This document shows positions 60,147 through 64,000 of a stretch of 64,000 nt of DNA, in pieces. Source of the DNA: Terriglobales bacterium (GTDB taxonomy: Bacteria > Acidobacteriota > Terriglobia > Terriglobales > Acidobacteriaceae); NCBI GenBank assembly GCA_035764005.1, contig DASTZZ010000095.1:16522-80521 (forward strand), read 5' to 3'. The stretch's first letter is position 1. Each line of letters begins with the position of its first letter. Position numbers and translations under genes: made by a program. The notes under the pieces were generated by a model that saw only the letters and a program-made list of their open reading frames with translations, had not been told where the DNA came from and did no database searches.

Positions 60147-60662
60147 CTACCCGCGTGCAAGCTGATTTGCCCGCTTGCGCTCCTGCTCCTGCTTGCGCAA
60201 TTCGCGGCGGCGCCCGGCATCTTCGAAACGCTGCTTTTCTTCTTCTGTTTCTGGAATCACGGGTGGAACGGGCACGCGCCGTCCGCGACTATCGATAGCC
60301 ACAAATGTCAGGTAAGCAGAGGCGATGTGCCGCCGCGTACCGGCGATGTAGTTCTCCACCCAGCACTTCACGCCAACTTCCATCGAGGTATGGAAGGCGC
60401 GATTTACCGATGAACGTAGAATCAACAGATCACCCACATGCACGGGAGCGAGAAAGTCGATGTGGTCCATCGAGGCCGTCACAACATAGCTTCGGCTATG
60501 TCTGTGCGCGGCCATGGCGCCGGCGATGTCGATGAAGTGCATCAGCCGTCCGCCCAGCAAGTTGTTGAGGGGATTCGCGTCGTTAGGAAGAACCACTTCG
60601 GCCATCTCGGAAACGGATTCCGAAACGGGCCGCGGCTGCATGTGTCCGTCAATACTTTCCAT
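60147..60662 (-). CDS. Acyl-CoA thioesterase (hotdog fold, YciA/BFIT type)
   Basis: A 171-residue enzyme with one hotdog domain: VLPNDANPLNNLLGGRLMHFIDIAGAMAAHRHS (the conserved Asn/Asp region), TASMDHIDFLAPVHVGDLLIL, MEVGVKCWVENYIAGTRRHIASAYLTFVA. The C-terminus is a highly charged helix (EEEKQRFEDAGRRRELRKQEQERKRA). It hydrolyses acyl-CoA; chain preference unknown. Confidence 0.92.
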   Translation of the reverse strand: MESIDGHMQPRPVSESVSEMAEVVLPNDANPLNNLLGGRLMHFIDIAGAMAAHRHSRSYVVTASMDHIDFLAPVHVGDLLILRSSVNRAFHTSMEVGVKCWVENYIAGTRRHIASAYLTFVAIDSRGRRVPVPPVIPETEEEKQRFEDAGRRRELRKQEQERKRANQLARG

Positions 60663-60757
60663 ATGTAAGTAGATTGGCAGGTGCGAACGGATGATTCAAG
60701 TTCATGGACGTGGAGACTGAGCGTGCCTATATACGTGCTCAAAGCGAAAAAACGAGA

Positions 60758-61009
60758 GGCCCAAAGGGGCGAAAGAAGCGCAGCCCAGCGGCGTGAGCCC
60801 TGGGATAGCGAGCGGCAATACATGAGCCCTGAAAGGGCGGCACGAATTTTCGTGGATCACGAAACGCGATTGATCATCCGGAGCGCGCGGCCAAGGCCAT
60901 TTGTGGCTAATCGAGTCTTAGATGTCGCCCTTTCAGGCTCAGATTTGTTGCGTTGCCGGAACCCAGGGCTGACGCCGCTGGGCTGCGCTTCTTTCGGCCC
61001 TTCCGGGCC
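60758..61009. repeat. Large nested inverted repeat, family E
   Basis: The left arm (60758-60804, with GCGCAGCCCAGCGGCGTGAG) and right arm (60962-61009, with GACGCCGCTGGGCTGCGC) are inverted over about 45 bases. An inner pair (CCCTGAAAGGGCG at 60827 and CGCCCTTTCAGG near 60926) nests inside. The centre of about 80 bases is unique. A long open frame crosses it but is an artefact of the repeat. Confidence 0.85.
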
Positions 61010-61028
61010 TGGCTGGCCGGGTCAGGAA

Positions 61029-61628
61029 TTAAACGGATTCGCCTGCAGCAGTGAGAATTTCCTGCCACAACTCTGGCATTCCCTTTTTGGTCTTCGCCGA
61101 AACTGGCACGATTCGTTCCACTTCATGCTCGCGTCTGAGTTGCGCGAGAGATTTGTTGAGCTGATTTGCCGACAATCGATCAGACTTCGTTGCAACAAGC
61201 AAGAGTTCGCGATCATGCTGCTGGAGCCATTCGGTCAATTGCCGATCGCTCTTCTGTGGAGGAACATTTGCATCGACGAGGCACACGCATAATCGCAGCG
61301 GCTCACGTTCCGCGAGATACGGCTCGATGAACTTCGGCCATTCAGAGCTGATCTCGCGCGAGATCTTGGCGTATCCATAGCCTGGAAGGTCGGCTAGGAT
61401 CAGGTCTGGTTCGACGGTTTGCGGCTTTTGCCGGATCTCGATGAAGTTGATGGTCTGCGTGCGTCCCGGAGTGGAACTCACATGCGCGATCTTTTGCCCG
61501 AGCAGCGCGTTAATCAAGCTGGATTTGCCGACGTTCGAGCGACCCAGGAATGCAATCTCTGGTGCGCTCGGAGCAGGGAAGTGCTCGGGGGCTGTCGCAG
61601 ATTTCAGAAAGCGCGCATCGAGCTTCAT
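61029..61628 (-). CDS. engB: Ribosome biogenesis GTPase EngB/YsxC
   Basis: A 199-residue TRAFAC-class GTPase needed for 50S assembly. G1 GRSNVGKSSLINAL, G2 region SSTPGRTQTINF, G3 DLPGYGYA, G4 TKSDR and the final VSAKTKKGMPELW. ATG at 61628 follows a directly preceding TTG and AGGAG; either could start. It is flanked by a repeat-filled gap on each side. Confidence 0.95.
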   Translation of the reverse strand: MKLDARFLKSATAPEHFPAPSAPEIAFLGRSNVGKSSLINALLGQKIAHVSSTPGRTQTINFIEIRQKPQTVEPDLILADLPGYGYAKISREISSEWPKFIEPYLAEREPLRLCVCLVDANVPPQKSDRQLTEWLQQHDRELLLVATKSDRLSANQLNKSLAQLRREHEVERIVPVSAKTKKGMPELWQEILTAAGESV

Positions 61629-61642
61629 CAACTCCTATTTCA

Positions 61643-61669
61643 CCACGGAGCCACGGAGTACACGAAGGG
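61643..61669. repeat. Single-arm family A repeat, copy 5
   Basis: CCACGGAGCCACGGAGTACA and CACGAAGG match one arm of the family A inverted repeats; no opposite arm is seen nearby, so this is a degenerate or half copy. Confidence 0.65.
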
Positions 61670-61746
61670 AAGAAATAGAGTCAGTGCCGTCTTTCCGTAG
61701 CGGAGAGGTACGCGTTGAAACACCCGCGGTTTCGATGAGAGCACAA

Positions 61747-61774
61747 GCAAAAGCCCGCTTATCGCGGGCTTTGC
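61747..61774 (-). terminator. Intrinsic terminator of lon
   Basis: On the minus strand GCAAAGCCCGC pairs with GCGGGCTTTTGC around a 5-base loop, followed by a short T-rich stretch. It lies 33 bases past the lon stop. Confidence 0.7.
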
Positions 61775-61806
61775 TAAATTCTGATTCCCGAGTGCTGAAT
61801 GCTGCT

Positions 61807-64000
61807 TTACTGATGCTGCACGGGCAACTGCGAAGGTTGCGTCGGCGTCACAGCCGGCATTCCCTGCGTCTCAGCCGACTCGATGTACTCGGGCAGAGGA
61901 CCTTCGAGCGCGATAGCCAACACGTCGTCCATCGTATCTGCAAAGTGCAGCTTCATGGCATTGCGCAGATTTTCCGGGACTTCCGACAGATCCTTCTCGT
62001 TGTCCTTCGGCAAGATAGCTTCAAAGATGCCCGCACGATGCGCTGCGAGCAGCTTCTCTTTGAGTCCGCCGATCGGCAGAACCTTGCCACGCAGCGTAAT
62101 TTCGCCGGTCATTGCGATATCGCGTCGCACTGGGATCTTGCTCAATGCACTTGCGATTGCGGTCGCCATGGTGATGCCTGCCGAGGGCCCGTCTTTCGGA
62201 ATCGCCCCTTCTGGCACGTGGATATGAATGTCAATGTTGCGATAAAAGTCGCGAGGTAAACCGAGGCGGTTGGCGCGAGAGCGGATGTATGACATTGCCG
62301 CTTGGGCCGATTCCTGCATCACGTCACCCAGTTTGCCGGTGAGCGTGAGTTTGCCTTTGCCGTCCACGATCGTGACTTCGGTCGAGAGGATCGAGCCTCC
62401 AACTTCGGTCCAGGCGAGGCCAGTAACGAGACCGACTTCGCTCTTCTCGTGCGCAAGCATGTCGCGGAACTTCGCGACGCCGAGGAACTCGGATACGTTT
62501 TCCGCACTGACAGTTGTTGAGTATTCCAAGCCCTGCTTTACGACCTTGCGCGCAACCTTGCGACCGATATTGCCGATTTCGCGTTCGAGATTGCGAACGC
62601 CGGCTTCGCGCGTGTAAGAGCGAATGATTTCGGTGATCGCGTCGTCGGTGAAGACGATGTTTGATTCCGACAAGCCGGTCGCCTGGCGCTGCTTGCGAAC
62701 CAGGTACTGCTTGGCAATTTCGATCTTCTCGAGCTCGGTGTAGCCGTGGAGGCGGAGCACTTCCATGCGGTCCTGCAGCGGAGCCGGGATCGTGTGCAGC
62801 ACGTTGGCTGTGGCTACGAAGAGCACCTGCGAAAGGTCGTATTCGACGTCGAGGTAGTGATCCTGGAACATGAAATTCTGTTCCGGATCGAGAACCTCGA
62901 GCAGCGCGGCTGACGGATCGCCGCGGAAGTCGGCCGCCATTTTGTCGACTTCATCGAGCATGATGACTGGGTTCTTCGTGCCCGCCTTCTTCATCGACTG
63001 GATGATCTGTCCTGGCAGAGCGCCGATATAAGTGCGGCGATGTCCGCGAATCTCAGCTTCATCGCGCACGCCGCCGAGCGAGAGGCGCACGAACTTGCGG
63101 CCAGTCGCCTTGGCGATCGACATTCCCAGCGAGGTCTTGCCTACGCCCGGAGGTCCAACGAAGCAAAGAATCGAGCCCTTGGGATTCTTTACCAGCTGGC
63201 GGACAGCGAGGAACTCAAGGATGCGCTCCTTGATCTTCTCCAGCCCATAATGATCTTCGTTGAGAATCTTCTCAGCAGATTCGATGTTGCGAATCTCTTT
63301 CGACTTCTTACGCCAGGGAACTGCGAGCAGCCAGTCAAGATAATTGCGCGAGACGGTCGATTCGGCCGACATCGGCGGCATGGCTTCGAGCTTCTTCAGC
63401 TCTTGCAGCGCCTTCTCATGCACTTCCTTCGGCATTCCGGCGGTATCGACTTTCTTTTTGAGCTCGTCCCACTCGCTTTTCTCGCCGCGACCGAGTTCCT
63501 TCTGGATGGCTTTGATCTTCTCGTTGAGGTAGTACTCTTTCTGCGCGCGCTCCATCTGCCGCTTTACGCGGGTCTGGATGGTGCGATCCATGTTCAGCTT
63601 CTCGATTTCGATTTCGAGAACATCGGCAACGCGATTCAGGCGCTCAGCCGGATCGAAGATCTCAAGTAGCTCCTGTTTCTCTTCGATCGAGAGCTGCATG
63701 TTGGCAGCGATCACATCGGTCAGCTTGGAGGGATCCTCCATCCTGACCGCCGCAATCATGGTTTCGTAATTCAGTGATTGGCAGAGCTTTACGTACTGCT
63801 CGAACAGCGACGTGACGCGCTGCATCGCCTGCTCAATCACAGGCGTAGCTTCGACCGTGAACTTGGCGACGCGAACGCTCGCGTGGAAGAAACCGTCGGT
63901 GTCGACGATCTGAAGAACCTTCCCGCGCTCAACGCCCTCGACCAGGACTTTGATATTGCCGTCGGGCAGCTTGAGGCTTTGTACGATGTTGACGATCGTG
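61807..64000 (-). CDS. lon: ATP-dependent protease Lon (5' end outside the window)
   Basis: 731 codons of a Lon protease are present and the frame stays open to the window edge. The part encoded beyond 63840 ([19 protein letters not shown]...VIEQAM) is the end of the N-terminal substrate-binding domain. AAA+ module: Walker [12 protein letters not shown], Walker [11 protein letters not shown]. The protease domain has catalytic Ser in [10 protein letters not shown] and Lys in [14 protein letters not shown]. It degrades misfolded and short-lived regulatory proteins. The C-terminus has a Pro/Gln-rich extension. A Met inside the LAN domain could be mistaken for a start. Confidence 0.97.
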   Translation of the reverse strand, partial: TIVNIVQSLKLPDGNIKVLVEGVERGKVLQIVDTDGFFHASVRVAKFTVEATPVIEQAMQRVTSLFEQYVKLCQSLNYETMIAAVRMEDPSKLTDVIAANMQLSIEEKQELLEIFDPAERLNRVADVLEIEIEKLNMDRTIQTRVKRQMERAQKEYYLNEKIKAIQKELGRGEKSEWDELKKKVDTAGMPKEVHEKALQELKKLEAMPPMSAESTVSRNYLDWLLAVPWRKKSKEIRNIESAEKILNEDHYGLEKIKERILEFLAVRQLVKNPKGSILCFVGPPGVGKTSLGMSIAKATGRKFVRLSLGGVRDEAEIRGHRRTYIGALPGQIIQSMKKAGTKNPVIMLDEVDKMAADFRGDPSAALLEVLDPEQNFMFQDHYLDVEYDLSQVLFVATANVLHTIPAPLQDRMEVLRLHGYTELEKIEIAKQYLVRKQRQATGLSESNIVFTDDAITEIIRSYTREAGVRNLEREIGNIGRKVARKVVKQGLEYSTTVSAENVSEFLGVAKFRDMLAHEKSEVGLVTGLAWTEVGGSILSTEVTIVDGKGKLTLTGKLGDVMQESAQAAMSYIRSRANRLGLPRDFYRNIDIHIHVPEGAIPKDGPSAGITMATAIASALSKIPVRRDIAMTGEITLRGKVLPIGGLKEKLLAAHRAGIFEAILPKDNEKDLSEVPENLRNAMKLHFADTMDDVLAIALEGPLPEYIESAETQGMPAVTPTQPSQLPVQHQ

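Noticed and set aside
60681..61292. 203-codon frame across the family E repeat
   Set aside because: It spans an inverted repeat and runs antisense into engB; no domain or ribosome site.
63838..63840. Internal GTG as the start of lon
   Set aside because: The same frame continues to the window edge with conserved LAN-domain sequence, so the real start is outside.

Overview
Organism. The window is dense bacterial chromosomal DNA of moderately high GC content. Three things point to the phylum Acidobacteriota, probably class Terriglobia (Candidatus Koribacter-like): the gene set (UdgX-type glycosylase, RNase J, secreted TPR and glycine-zipper proteins, GH3/GH13 enzymes, PIN toxin-antitoxin, GlcD-GlcF fusion oxidoreductase), frequent TTG/GTG starts, and many short dispersed inverted repeats in the gaps. 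This placement is inference; no database search was possible. The core is housekeeping DNA. There is no insertion sequence, prophage or CRISPR array.

Layout. 0-5 kb: a CAT-anticodon tRNA, a cyclic-nucleotide-binding/DUF1003 membrane protein, a PP2C phosphatase plus FHA operon, a rhodanese and an MBL-fold hydrolase. 5-17 kb: a secreted low-complexity TPR protein, a large FAD/Fe-S dehydrogenase, an alpha/beta hydrolase, a TPR protein, aroA, a VapBC-type module, an M48 protease and a beta-propeller-like lipoprotein. 17-26 kb: rsmA, glgA, RNase J with a membrane hydrolase, and dnaX-ybaB-recR. 26-29 kb: small stress-type proteins (PPC/DUF296, a 56-residue membrane protein, YtxH-like, CDGSH, monooxygenase-like), then ilvE. 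29-39 kb: aspS, a glycine-zipper surface protein, proC behind a proline-rich leader and terminator, a methyltransferase, a YbjQ-like protein, a ZIP transporter, ychF, a GH13 enzyme and a UdgX homologue. 39-46 kb: a GH3 glycosidase, an exported protein, an ECF sigma/anti-sigma pair divergent from a CuA-domain lipoprotein, and a GAF protein. 46-53 kb: a lytic transglycosylase, a two-component system, an amidohydrolase and zapB-like/zapA. 53-64 kb: glgX, the heat-shock operon hrcA-grpE-dnaJ-rsmE with a CIRCE site, an Mrp-type Fe-S carrier, a thioesterase, engB and the 3' part of lon.

How it fits together. Protein and RNA quality control (HrcA regulon, Lon, RNase J, RsmA/RsmE, EngB, YchF), DNA maintenance (dnaX, recR, UdgX) and alpha-glucan metabolism (glgA, GH13, glgX) dominate. 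The most interesting element is upstream of proC. A short reading frame with six CCG proline codons in eight positions is followed by a strong intrinsic terminator. Two 7-base segments just after the proline codons can pair with the terminator's 5' arm. This is the architecture of a ribosome-mediated transcription attenuator responding to prolyl-tRNA, and I do not know of a described case for proC. Other points of interest are a VapB-type antitoxin gene that looks leaderless with a palindromic operator over its start codon, a CIRCE element upstream of the hrcA -35 box, and at least six families of dispersed inverted repeats.
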